A DNA stretch of 39,772 bases from JASLQO01 sp002327525 (GTDB lineage Bacteria; Pseudomonadota; Gammaproteobacteria; Pseudomonadales; Azotimanducaceae): contig JASLQO010000010.1 of NCBI GenBank assembly GCA_030744435.1, forward strand, positions 1 through 39,772, read 5' to 3'. The translations under genes were made by a program, and so were the position numbers. Within the stretch, counting starts at the first letter, position 1; every line of letters starts with the position of its first letter. Positions 7,006 to 14,682 of this stretch are shown here, in pieces. The notes under the pieces are model-generated. The model saw only the letters and a list, made by a program, of their open reading frames with translations. It was not told the origin of the DNA and searched no databases.

Positions 7006-8103
7006 CTATCTCGAATACTTGTAGTAGGCGGCGCAGGAGCCTTCGGAGCTTACCATGCAGGGGCCGAAGGGGTGGTTGGGGGTGCAGGTCTCGCCGAACA
7101 TGGGGCAGTCGAAGGGGCTGGCGATTCCTTTGATCACTTCTCCGCAGCGACAGGCGGGGTTCATGGTGCCGATCTCGACAGTAATGTCGTGGCGTTTCTC
7201 GGCATCGTAGTGGCTCCACTTCTCTTTGAGGGCCAGACCACTTAGCGGGATCACACCAATACCTCGCCAGGAGACGTCGGCGGGTTCGAGATACTTGTCC
7301 ATGAGCGCCAGCGCTCGGGCGTTGCCCTCGGCTGTTACGACGCGGGAGTACTGGTTGTCGACTTTTGCTACGCCGTTGATGAGCTGGGTCAGGATGCCCT
7401 TCAAGCCGAGCAGGATATCGAGCGGTTCGAAGCCGGCAATTACGCACGGCACGCCGCCTTCACCGACGAACGGCTTGTAGGCATCGGCGCCGATGATGGC
7501 GCTGACGTGCGCAGGACAGAGGAGCGCATCGATCCGCAGCTCGGGATCGGACGCCAGGGCGGCGACGGCGGGAGGGACGAGCTTGAACGCGACGAGGATG
7601 GATAGGTTTTCGATGCCCTGCTCAATCGCCTGGTCGACGATGGCGATGGAGGGGGCGATGGTGGTCTCAAACCCGATGGCGAGGAAGACGATCTCGCGAT
7701 CAGGCATCTCCTTGGCCAACTCCAACGCACGCCACGGAGAGTAGCTGACCTCGATTGCGCAGCCTTCGGACCGCACGGCGGCAAGCGAGGTCTCGGAACC
7801 GGGCACGTTGAGCATGTCGCCGAAGGTGACGACGGTGAGGCCGCGCCGCGCGAGCTCAATGGCGGCATCGATGTAGCCGGCGTCGGTCACGCAGACCGGA
7901 CAACCCGGGCCGCTGATCAGTTTGATCGGCTCGGGCACGATATCGCGGATACCGTAACGCGCAATCGCCATGGTGTGGCTGCCGCAGATTTCCATGATGT
8001 TGGTGGTGCGGTCAGACTTCGGGAGCTGAGCCGCCAGCGCCTGGATATCTTCACGGAGGGCTGCTGCGGCCTTGGGATCTCGAAAGCCATCAATGTATTT
8101 CAT
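7006..8103 (-). CDS. hypD: Hydrogenase Fe-cofactor assembly protein HypD
   Basis: HypD is the [4Fe-4S] scaffold on which, together with HypC, the Fe(CN)2CO group is assembled. The 365-residue product carries the family signatures: EICGSHTMAIARYG near residue 38, SGPGCPVCVT near 70, the GFETTIAPS segment, and the C-terminal cysteine-rich FeS region (CRCGEV, CPMFGETCTPNHPFGPCMVS, GSCAAYY). Length is typical. The ATG overlaps the hypC stop by 4 nt (ATGA), giving a coupled hypC-hypD unit. It is the last gene of this half of the hyp locus. Confidence 0.97.
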   Translation of the reverse strand: MKYIDGFRDPKAAAALREDIQALAAQLPKSDRTTNIMEICGSHTMAIARYGIRDIVPEPIKLISGPGCPVCVTDAGYIDAAIELARRGLTVVTFGDMLNVPGSETSLAAVRSEGCAIEVSYSPWRALELAKEMPDREIVFLAIGFETTIAPSIAIVDQAIEQGIENLSILVAFKLVPPAVAALASDPELRIDALLCPAHVSAIIGADAYKPFVGEGGVPCVIAGFEPLDILLGLKGILTQLINGVAKVDNQYSRVVTAEGNARALALMDKYLEPADVSWRGIGVIPLSGLALKEKWSHYDAEKRHDITVEIGTMNPACRCGEVIKGIASPFDCPMFGETCTPNHPFGPCMVSSEGSCAAYYKYSR

Positions 8104-8333
8104 GCCAACGCCGCCCGATGTTCTGCTAGCTCCTCGAAGAGCTCGAGACGTGTATCGGCTTCTTGCTGGTCGAGGCGCTCAATCGCGAAGCCGGCGTGGA
8201 TGATGACGTAGTCGCCGACTCTGGGTTCCTCGATCAGTGAGATGTCCACTTCCTGTGTGCTGCCATCAAGGTCACAGATCCCCCGGTGCGGCGCAGGGAT
8301 GGCCTTGATCTGCATTGGGACGGCTAGACACAT
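8100..8333 (-). CDS. hypC: Hydrogenase assembly chaperone HypC
   Basis: HypC carries the Fe(CN)2CO unit from HypD to the hydrogenase large-subunit precursor. The 77-residue product starts MCLAVPMQI, with the essential Cys2 exposed after removal of Met1. It contains the conserved VGDYVIIHAGFAIERLDQQEA segment split over residues 40-60. It overlaps hypD by 4 nt. A repeat-filled gap of 142 nt separates it from hypF. Confidence 0.96.
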   Translation of the reverse strand: MCLAVPMQIKAIPAPHRGICDLDGSTQEVDISLIEEPRVGDYVIIHAGFAIERLDQQEADTRLELFEELAEHRAALA

Positions 8334-8393
8334 TTCTACGTTTCCTCAGTTCCGCTGGCACAACCAGTCAGTCTCGTATCTCAACAGACGCCA

Positions 8394-8475
8394 GGGAGAG
8401 AGATTAAGGTGAAAGATTAGGGGGAGAGTTGGTGTACCTTAATCTTTCGCCCTAATCTTTCGCCCTAATCTCCCT
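8394..8475. repeat. Inverted repeat between hypF and hypC
   Basis: The left arm (8394-8423) runs GGGAGAGAGATTAAGGTGAA and on to GATTAGGG. The right arm (8451-8475) is its imperfect complement, CCTAATCTTTCGCCCTAATC and on to TCCCT, and includes a duplicated TAATCTTTCGCCC unit. It could form a long stem in the hypF-hypC transcript and reduce or stabilise expression of hypC. It has no T-tract. The right arm reaches the hypF stop codon. Confidence 0.65.
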
Positions 8476-10806
8476 CTATACCCCTTCCGTACACGCCATC
8501 ACCTGCCCGGCGGCGATGCCCCCGTCGTTGGGAGGGATCTCCTGGTGTACGAGGACGTGGGCGCCCATGGACTCCAGGATGGCGGTGACTTCCCTGTTCA
8601 GGATCCGGTTCATGAATACGCCGCCACTCAGGGCGACGGTTCGCTTCTCACTCAACGAAAACCCATAGTCTACCATTCGGCCCGCAGCAAGAGCAAGCGA
8701 GTGGTGAAAGGCCTCGGCCATACGCGCAGTCTCATGTCGAGGAATGGCCCTGCGGGCACACTGGATGAAGGTGGGCGACCAGTCGATCTGCAGCAGTCCA
8801 TCGATCTCCTCCGCCTCAAAAGGCAGCGGCTCGAGCTTGTCACCGGAATGGGGCCTTGCCACGGCCTCCAGCCGAATCGCGGCCTGTCCCTCGTATGTGA
8901 CGGTTTGACGACTGACGCCCAGTGCGGCGGAGAAGGAATCGAATACTCGGCCGGCCGCATGCGTGGACGGGGCATTCAGGCCCCGCGTGGTCTGCAGCGT
9001 CCAGGCATCCAGCGTTTCGTCATCGGCCCCAAGCCGCTCCTGCAAGTCCGGCGTGATCGGTACGCCCGCACTCACCCAGCGCGCCAGGAGTTGACGCGCA
9101 GGATGCCGCACGGCCTGGTCGCCGCCGGGTAGTGGGACAGGGGCGAACGTGGCGAGGCGGGTAAAGCCATGGGGGCCGATATCCAGCAGCTCCGCTCCCC
9201 AGATCGTGCCATCTGTACCGTAGCCGGTACCGTCGAAGACAAGTGCCAATCCCTCAGTAAGACCATGCTCACCGAGGCAGGCCAAACCGTGTGCGTAGTG
9301 GTGTTGCACCTCTTTGACGGGCAGGTCGCGATCGCCGGCCAGTCGCCGACCGATCCGGGTGGCGTGCATATCCGGGTGCAGATCGACGGCGATCATCTCG
9401 GGCGTTCGCTGCAGGAAGTCAGGAAAGACCCGGACCGCCGCTTCCAGTCCGTCCAGCGCCTCGGGCGTTTCGAGATCGCCAATATGCGGAGAGAGTACGA
9501 GTTGCTCGCCGTAGCCGAGCGCCACGGCATTCTTCAGCTCGGCGCCCATGGCGAGAACGGGTTGTGCTACCGGACGGGGCAGGGGGAGTGCATGCGGGGC
9601 ATACCCGCGGGCGCGCCGCCATACTTGCGGGCCCGACGGTTGCGCGATGCAGAGCGAGTCATCGCAGCGCAGGTTGATCTCGCGGTCGTGGAACAGGAAC
9701 GCGTCCACGATGTCGGCCAGCCTGGTCTGTGCCTCGTCGTTCGCAATCGCGATCGGCTCGCCGCGCCGATTGCCGCTGGTCATCACGAGCAGATCGAAAG
9801 GCGCCGTTGGATCGTCGCCCGTCGGCTCTGCCAGGAGCGCGTGCAGCGGCGAGGTCGGCAGCATGACGCCCAGTGTCTGCGTGTCCGGGGACAGGAGATC
9901 CAGGGGGAGGGGGGCGCCAGGTCCGTGGTGCGCTTCGAGTACATCGAGAATCACGATCGGTGCCTCGGGCGATGTCAGCATGGCCTCTTCGGCATCAGAG
10001 ACGCGGCAGTAGCGCCGGATCACACCGAGTGATGGGGCCATGACGGCAAACGGTTTATGCGGGCGGGCCTTGCGTGCGCGGAGGCATTGCAGCGTCTGCC
10101 GATTGGTCGCATCGGCGGCCAACAGAAAGCCGCCAACGCCTCGTACGGCTACGATCTGACCATCGGCCAGCAGGCGTCGCGTTGTAGTGATGGGGTCGCC
10201 CTCGATTGGCCTACCATCTTCGCTCGTGAGTTGCAGGACGGGTCCGCAATCGGGGCAGGCGGTTGTTTCGGCGTGAAAGCGGCGATCGGTGGGGTCGGTG
10301 TACTCCCTTTCGCATACCGGGCAGAGCGGGAAGCGCTGCATCGTCGTGCGCTCGCGGTCGTAGGGCATGCTGTTGACGACCGTGTAACGCGGGCCGCAAT
10401 TGGTGCAGGTGGTGAACGGGTAGCGGTGACGATGGGCGGCGCAGTCGAATATCTCTTCACGGCAGTCCGGACACATGGCAAGGTCGGCCGGAATCTGGAC
10501 CTGTTTCTCGCCGGACTCATCGCTCGTCGTGATCTCGAACAGGGCGGATCGGCGGTCGAGCGGCTCGCGCGACACTTCGTTCATCTCGTCGATGACCGCA
10601 TGCGGAGGCAAAGCATCGGGCAGCAGCTCCAGGAACTGCTCAACGGTCTCGGCCAGTCCTTCCAGCACGAGATGGACCGTGTTCGTGCGGTTCTGAACCG
10701 AGCCGCCGAGATGCAGTTGCGTGGCTAGCCGATACAGAGCGGGCCGGAACCCCACCCCCTGGATCGTGCCGCGAATCTCGTAGGTGTATCTGTGAATGTC
10801 GCTCAT
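8476..10806 (-). CDS. hypF: Carbamoyltransferase HypF
   Basis: HypF uses carbamoyl phosphate and ATP to carbamoylate the C-terminal Cys of HypE, the source of hydrogenase cyanide ligands. The 776-residue product shows all four domains in order: acylphosphatase (GTIQGVGFRPALYRLA near the N-terminus), a double zinc finger (CPDCREEIFDC, CTNCGPRY, CPVCEREY, CPDCGP), a YrdC-like domain (VRGVGGFLLAADATN and following), and a Kae1/TobZ-like C-terminal domain (VQHHYAHGLACLGEHG, FDGTGYGTDGTIWGAE, ALSGGVFMN). ATG at 10806 (MSDIHRYTYEIRGT) is preferred to an in-frame TTG 18 nt upstream. It follows the hydrogenase protease gene on the same strand after a 125-nt repeat-containing gap. Confidence 0.97.
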   Translation of the reverse strand: MSDIHRYTYEIRGTIQGVGFRPALYRLATQLHLGGSVQNRTNTVHLVLEGLAETVEQFLELLPDALPPHAVIDEMNEVSREPLDRRSALFEITTSDESGEKQVQIPADLAMCPDCREEIFDCAAHRHRYPFTTCTNCGPRYTVVNSMPYDRERTTMQRFPLCPVCEREYTDPTDRRFHAETTACPDCGPVLQLTSEDGRPIEGDPITTTRRLLADGQIVAVRGVGGFLLAADATNRQTLQCLRARKARPHKPFAVMAPSLGVIRRYCRVSDAEEAMLTSPEAPIVILDVLEAHHGPGAPLPLDLLSPDTQTLGVMLPTSPLHALLAEPTGDDPTAPFDLLVMTSGNRRGEPIAIANDEAQTRLADIVDAFLFHDREINLRCDDSLCIAQPSGPQVWRRARGYAPHALPLPRPVAQPVLAMGAELKNAVALGYGEQLVLSPHIGDLETPEALDGLEAAVRVFPDFLQRTPEMIAVDLHPDMHATRIGRRLAGDRDLPVKEVQHHYAHGLACLGEHGLTEGLALVFDGTGYGTDGTIWGAELLDIGPHGFTRLATFAPVPLPGGDQAVRHPARQLLARWVSAGVPITPDLQERLGADDETLDAWTLQTTRGLNAPSTHAAGRVFDSFSAALGVSRQTVTYEGQAAIRLEAVARPHSGDKLEPLPFEAEEIDGLLQIDWSPTFIQCARRAIPRHETARMAEAFHHSLALAAGRMVDYGFSLSEKRTVALSGGVFMNRILNREVTAILESMGAHVLVHQEIPPNDGGIAAGQVMACTEGV

Positions 10807-10837
10807 GGCAGTGCTGTCGATCAATCAAGGGAAATGT

Positions 10838-10876
10838 AGCCGCGAAAGAGCGCAGAGAACACAAAGAAAGGAAGAC
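10838..10876. repeat. GCGAAG-type heptad-like dispersed repeat, copy 1
   Basis: The segment reads like CCGCGAAAGAGCGCAGAGAA followed by CACAAAGAAAGG. This is a degenerate version of the element seen in the opposite orientation at 11640-11680 (CCGCGAAGGACACGAAGAGC on the minus strand). Both copies lie beside the hydrogenase protease gene. Confidence 0.5.
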
Positions 10877-10883
10877 CCGCTCT

Positions 10884-10940
10884 GCGGCGTGAGGGCACGC
10901 CGCCTCCAGTGCGTTGGCGGGCGGGGTGCCCTCACCCCGC
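10884..10940. repeat. Inverted repeat overlapping the protease stop codon
   Basis: A 21-bp arm at 10884-10904 (GCGGCGTGAGGGCACGCCGC C) and one at 10920-10940 (GGCGGGGTGCCCTCACCCCG C) are complementary except for two symmetric C/G differences. The arms contain their own internal dyads. The stop codon of the protease gene (10932-10934) lies within the right arm, so the final codons of that gene derive from the repeat. It may act as a stem-loop between the protease gene and hypF. Confidence 0.7.
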
Positions 10941-11399
10941 TCTTTGCTCTCCCCGCATCTCATGCAAGGCGGCCAGCACATACTCCTGAAAGTTCGTATC
11001 CAGCCCCGGCGACAGCCCTTCATCAGCGCCCATGGAGGCGGGCTGAATAGCGAGGATCTTGATGGGGGGGATGGGCTGGTCGATCTGTTTGGCCAGTTCG
11101 ATGAGTTTCAGGATGTCTCCTTCGTGCGTGGAGATGCCGCTGGTGACTTTGTGGGTTTCCACATCGTCGGGTGCGAACACGGTGAACTCACCCGGCTCGC
11201 CACCAAACTGTACCGCATCCACCACCAGGATCAGTTCGGTATCCTCGCGGAAATAGGTCAGCACAAGCATCCCGTTGTTGCCTACCTCAATAGCCTCAAA
11301 CCCATCCTCAAGCCCTTGCTCTGCAATATGCTCAACAATGCGCAGCCCCACACTGTCATCGCCCATCGCATAATTGCCCAAACCCAGTAGATATCGCAT
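10932..11399 (-). CDS. [NiFe]-hydrogenase maturation endopeptidase
   Basis: This enzyme removes the short C-terminal extension of the hydrogenase large subunit after nickel insertion. The 155-residue product has the HyaD/HybD/HycI family start, LLGLGNYAMGDDSVGLRIVE, with the conserved Asp that binds the nickel site. Further family features are a metal-binding Glu (AIEVGNNG), an Asp in VVDAVQFG, and a STHEGDILKL segment that supplies the conserved His. The likely substrate is HydA (11747-13090), which ends eight residues after its last Ni ligand. It lies 347 nt downstream of hydA, past a terminator and two repeats. Its last two codons fall in a palindromic repeat, so its native C-terminus may have been altered. 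Confidence 0.92.
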   Translation of the reverse strand: MRYLLGLGNYAMGDDSVGLRIVEHIAEQGLEDGFEAIEVGNNGMLVLTYFREDTELILVVDAVQFGGEPGEFTVFAPDDVETHKVTSGISTHEGDILKLIELAKQIDQPIPPIKILAIQPASMGADEGLSPGLDTNFQEYVLAALHEMRGEQRAG

Positions 11400-11440
11400 A
11401 TCAAGTCCCCGTGTATTTCATCAGCCGATTATGCTGGTTC

Positions 11441-11583
11441 TTTTTTGACAGGATTGACAGGATTTACTGGATGAAAACGGCCTTCGGCCGAGCGGAAGAG
11501 TTTTGGACAGGATCAACAGGATTTACAGGATGGGAAGGGATTCTTGAAGTCGTTGTCCAGTTGATCCAGTTAATCCTGTCCAA
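11441..11583. repeat. Inverted ACAGGAT repeat element, copy 2
   Basis: TTTTTTGACAGGATTGACAG followed by GATTTACTGGATG and CGGCCTTCGGCCG (11441-11490) matches the inverted right half of copy 1 at 2044-2097. A second partial copy (11503-11532) and an opposite arm (11554-11581, ending TTAATCCTGTCC) follow. The composite suggests repeated insertion or recombination at the same spot. It makes up most of the 347-nt gene-free gap between hydA and the protease gene. Confidence 0.8.
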
Positions 11584-11639
11584 TAATCCCCTCCTCTGCG
11601 CGTCACTCTTTTATTCAACTTCTGACAGTTCAAGAAAGT

Positions 11640-11680
11640 CTTTCCTTCGTGCTCTTCGTGTCCTTCGCGGTTGCATTCCC
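11640..11680. repeat. GCGAAG-type heptad-like dispersed repeat, copy 2
   Basis: Read on the minus strand it contains CCGCGAAGGACACGAAGAGC then ACGAAGGAAAG, an imperfect 8-9-nt period. It resembles copy 1 at 10838-10876 in opposite orientation. No open frame crosses it usefully. Confidence 0.55.
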
Positions 11681-11690
11681 TTTCCCTCCC

Positions 11691-11721
11691 AAAAAGAAAG
11701 CGCCGACCTTGCGGCCGGCGC
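11691..11721 (-). terminator. Intrinsic terminator after hydA
   Basis: On the minus strand GCGCCGGCC, the loop GCAA and GGTCGGCGC form a 9-bp stem (one G-T pair), followed at once by TTTCTTTTT. It lies 25 nt beyond the hydA stop codon. It should end the hydBGDA transcript before the repeats and the protease gene. Confidence 0.85.
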
Positions 11722-11746
11722 CTTCAGAGTAATCGGGTCAAGCCGT

Positions 11747-13090
11747 TTACTTCTTAAACGTCACGTCCAGGTAATGGGTGGAACAGGAGATGCAGGGGTC
11801 GTAGGCCCGTACGAGCATCTCGAGCATCAGCTCCATTTCCTTCTCGGTCTTGTCTGCGGCCAGGAGCTCCGGCACCAGCTTGTCGAAGTCGCGCTGGATG
11901 TTGCCGTGGTTCTGGTTGGTCGGGATGATGCAGTTACCCATGGTGCAGAACCCGTCCTGGTCATACTCGTACTCATGGAACAGGATGCCGCGCGGCACTT
12001 CTGTCGCACCGGCGCCGCGACCGAATGTGGTCGGCTCGACCGGCTTCTCGTCCTTGAGCCCGATCTCCAGGAGCTGGTCGATATAGCCGACGGACATGTA
12101 GACGCTGTGCACGGCCTCTACGAACTGCGCAACGCTGTTCATGTAGGGGTTGAAGCAGAGAGTCTTGAAGCCGAGTCCTTCAGCCAGTTTCTTGGCTTCG
12201 GGATGCAGCATGTCGTAGTTCAGATTCATGCGCGCCAGGGCGCCGGCCATGTAGCTGTCCATGTTGTGCTTGGCAAACTTGGCAGTGGCCTGGTCGGTCA
12301 CGTACTCGTTCGTGACGGAGCGGTAGTCGCTCACATCGATCAACTCGCGCGAGCCATCCGGCATCACGCAGCCGATCTTGCCGTCGTACAGTCCGTACTC
12401 CTTGTCGTCGATAAGGCCGACATACTCGGTCTCGCGTGTGAAGTCAGGGATGCCCCCGGCCAGCTCGCCGAGCAGCTCGAACGTGGCGACCGCATCGGGT
12501 ACCGCGCCGAGGAGCTTCTCTTTCAGCTCGCGCAGGTTGTCTTCAGCTTCGCGCACGTTCTTCGCGCCGCCAGGCAGCGAGGCGAATCCGCCTACCACCG
12601 TGCGGGTCGGGTGCGTCGTGCGTCCACCGATACAGCTACCCCACTCGTGACCCAGGCGCTTCATGCGCAGGGCGCGTTTCACGACGTCCGTGTGCGTGGG
12701 CACCAGCGGGAATACCGACGGGGCGCCCAGCAGATCGGGAGCCACCAGGAAGTAGACATGCAGGATGTGCGAGTCGAAGTTCTCGGCATGCTTCAAGACG
12801 CGACGAAGCAGGTCGGTCTGCTGCGAGACCTCGATGCCCAGGGCGCACTCGCTGGCCTTCAGCGAGGCCAGTGTGTGGCCGACCGAGCAGATACCGCAGA
12901 TGCGGCTCGTGATACGGGCGACTTCGCTGTAGTGGCGGCCGCGCACCATCGCTTCGAAGAAACGGGGTGCTTCGGGTACCTGCCACTCACACTTCTCAAT
13001 CGTGCCGTCGGTCACGTTGACAACAATGTTGCCGTGTCCTTCGACGCGCGTCAGGTGATGTACATCAATCTTTGCGTTCTGTGTAGCCAT
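11747..13090 (-). CDS. hydA: Group 3b [NiFe]-hydrogenase large (alpha) subunit
   Basis: This is the catalytic subunit holding the Ni-Fe(CN)2CO site of a cytosolic bidirectional NAD(P)-linked hydrogenase (sulfhydrogenase type). The 447-residue product has the L1 motif RICGICSVGH (C65, C68, H72) and the L2 motif DPCISCSTH (C433, C436, H439). It ends with an eight-residue tail, YLDVTFKK, that the endopeptidase should remove. Early family markers LTRVEGHGNI are present. Gene order beta-gamma-delta-alpha and the partner subunits fit group 3b; group 3d (HoxH) is less likely because there is no HoxF/HoxU type subunit. It overlaps hydD by 1 nt (TAATG). A strong terminator follows. Confidence 0.96.
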   Translation of the reverse strand: MATQNAKIDVHHLTRVEGHGNIVVNVTDGTIEKCEWQVPEAPRFFEAMVRGRHYSEVARITSRICGICSVGHTLASLKASECALGIEVSQQTDLLRRVLKHAENFDSHILHVYFLVAPDLLGAPSVFPLVPTHTDVVKRALRMKRLGHEWGSCIGGRTTHPTRTVVGGFASLPGGAKNVREAEDNLRELKEKLLGAVPDAVATFELLGELAGGIPDFTRETEYVGLIDDKEYGLYDGKIGCVMPDGSRELIDVSDYRSVTNEYVTDQATAKFAKHNMDSYMAGALARMNLNYDMLHPEAKKLAEGLGFKTLCFNPYMNSVAQFVEAVHSVYMSVGYIDQLLEIGLKDEKPVEPTTFGRGAGATEVPRGILFHEYEYDQDGFCTMGNCIIPTNQNHGNIQRDFDKLVPELLAADKTEKEMELMLEMLVRAYDPCISCSTHYLDVTFKK

Positions 13091-13839
13091 TATGCGTCAC
13101 CTCTGTGGTTGGCCGTGAACATGCGGGTCATATCTTTGGCCCAGCGTTCAGGGAGGTTGCCGTTCTCTTTCAATACCAGTTCCATGGCGGCTTCGTTGGG
13201 GGTGGCCACCATTCCGCGGCAGGCTTCGCAAGGAATGCCGTCAGCAGGGCAGGGGGCGCCACAACCGGCCAGCGCGATCGGTCCCAGACAATGGCCACCA
13301 TCGTCGTAGCGGCAGACCGTCTCGCGACGCTTGCACTCTACGCAGACCGGGTAGGAAGGGATGTAGACCTTAGCCGTGCCGTGCACGAGCTGTTCCACCA
13401 CGCGGATGAATTCAGCCTTGTCCATCGGGCAGCCGGGGATCTCGTAGTCCACCTTGATGGCCGCCGAAATCGGCAGGGCCTTCTGCGAGTCGAGGTGCGG
13501 ACGCTTGGCGTCTTCACCGTAGACCTCCTCGGCGTAATCGTCCTGGTGGTTCTTCAGTGCATTGATACCGCCACTGGCGGCACAGGCACCGTAAGCCACG
13601 ACGACCGACGCGCGTTCGCGGATCTCTTCCAGGCGGCGGCGATCGGCCTCACGCGTGAAAGAGCCCTCGATGAATGCCACGTCGATCGGCTCGGTCGTCT
13701 TCTCGCTCATGGCTTCCCGGAATTCCACCGGTTCCACATGCTCGAGCAACTCGACGAATGGCTCGCCGTAGTTGGTTAATTCAATCTGGCAGCCTTCGCA
13801 GCTCGCAAAGTCAAACCATGCACACTTAACCTTAGCCAT
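13090..13839 (-). CDS. hydD: Group 3b [NiFe]-hydrogenase small (delta) subunit
   Basis: The small subunit carries the FeS relay next to the Ni-Fe site. The 249-residue product begins MAKVKCAWFDFASCEGCQIE; Cys14 and Cys17, with the later GACAASGG and IPGCP cysteines, form the proximal cluster of the NADH-ubiquinone-oxidoreductase 20-kDa-like fold. A Cys-rich C-terminal half (CVECKRRETVC, CLGPIALAGCGAPC, CEAC) provides two further clusters. No twin-arginine signal is present, so the enzyme is cytoplasmic. Its start overlaps the hydG stop and its stop overlaps the hydA start, each by one base. Confidence 0.95.
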   Translation of the reverse strand: MAKVKCAWFDFASCEGCQIELTNYGEPFVELLEHVEPVEFREAMSEKTTEPIDVAFIEGSFTREADRRRLEEIRERASVVVAYGACAASGGINALKNHQDDYAEEVYGEDAKRPHLDSQKALPISAAIKVDYEIPGCPMDKAEFIRVVEQLVHGTAKVYIPSYPVCVECKRRETVCRYDDGGHCLGPIALAGCGAPCPADGIPCEACRGMVATPNEAAMELVLKENGNLPERWAKDMTRMFTANHRGDA

Positions 13840-14681
13840 TATATAGCCTCCTCAAGAGTTTCGATTTCCGAGTAGCGGAAGACCGGTCCATCCATGCAGA
13901 CGTACTTGTCGTTGATCTGGCAGTGGCCGCACTTGCCGACGCCGCACTTCATACGACGCTCAAGGTCGACGAAGATGTTGGAGCGCGGCACGCCGAGCTT
14001 GTCGAGATCCATGATGACGAACTTGTACATAATCGGGGGACCGCAGATGATCACCTTCGTCTCCGGGGTGATGTCTTCGGTCTTCTCAAACAGGGTCGTG
14101 ATCACACCGACGTTGCCCTTCCAGGCGGCATCGGGTGTATCGACCGTCTCCAGGTAGCTCATGCAGCTATCGCAGCGCCACTTCTCGAGGTCTTCCTCGA
14201 AAAGCAACTCGTGCGGGCTCTTGGCGCCGAAGAACAGCGTGAACTTACCGAAGTCGTCACGGTGGTGCAGGATATACTCGATCATGCTGCGGACCGGGCA
14301 GAGCCCGATGCCGCCGGCGACGATCAGGACGTCCTCGCCCTTGAACTCATCCACCGGGAAGCCGTTGCCGAGCGGACCACGAATCGTCATGGTGTCGCCC
14401 GCGCTGAGGTCGCCCAATGCCTTGGTGACCTTGCCCAGCACGCGCACCACCAGGTCGAAACTGTCGCCGTTGGTGGGGGAGCTGGCCAGGCCGAGGGGCA
14501 CCTCGCCGTAGCCGAACAGGCCGGCTTCAACGATCTGGCCCGGCTCGTAGTCGAACCGGTCGCCGCTCTGCAGCTTGAGTGTGAAGTGCTTCTCCGTGGC
14601 CGTGATCATCTGTGCGTCGATGATGTCAGCGACCTGCGGAAGAAAGATGCTGTCGTTGTTGTCGTTGCATGTACAGGCCAT
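13839..14681 (-). CDS. hydG: Hydrogenase gamma subunit, FAD/NAD(P)-binding
   Basis: This diaphorase-type subunit moves electrons between NAD(P)H and the FeS chain. The 280-residue product resembles the ferredoxin-NADP reductase / dihydroorotate dehydrogenase electron-transfer family: a FAD-binding beta-barrel (EPGQIVEAGLFGYGEVPLGL, IRGPLGNGFPV), then an NAD(P)-binding domain (VLIVAGGIGLCPVRS, IICGPPIMYK). A C-terminal [2Fe-2S] motif has C246, C251, C254 and C262. It must not be confused with the radical-SAM HydG of [FeFe]-hydrogenase maturation. NADP rather than NAD preference is inferred from the subgroup. It is separated by one nucleotide from hydB. Confidence 0.94.
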   Translation of the reverse strand: MACTCNDNNDSIFLPQVADIIDAQMITATEKHFTLKLQSGDRFDYEPGQIVEAGLFGYGEVPLGLASSPTNGDSFDLVVRVLGKVTKALGDLSAGDTMTIRGPLGNGFPVDEFKGEDVLIVAGGIGLCPVRSMIEYILHHRDDFGKFTLFFGAKSPHELLFEEDLEKWRCDSCMSYLETVDTPDAAWKGNVGVITTLFEKTEDITPETKVIICGPPIMYKFVIMDLDKLGVPRSNIFVDLERRMKCGVGKCGHCQINDKYVCMDGPVFRYSEIETLEEAI

Positions 14682-14682
14682 G

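Noticed and set aside
11411..13309. 632-codon open frame on the plus strand opposite hydA
   Set aside because: It is antisense to a certain hydrogenase gene, crosses the terminator and repeats, and its protein has no recognisable fold. It is a GC-rich shadow frame.
13839..14681. hydG as the radical-SAM [FeFe]-hydrogenase maturase of the same name
   Set aside because: There is no CxxxCxxC radical-SAM motif. It has FAD/NAD-binding and [2Fe-2S] motifs of the group 3b gamma subunit.
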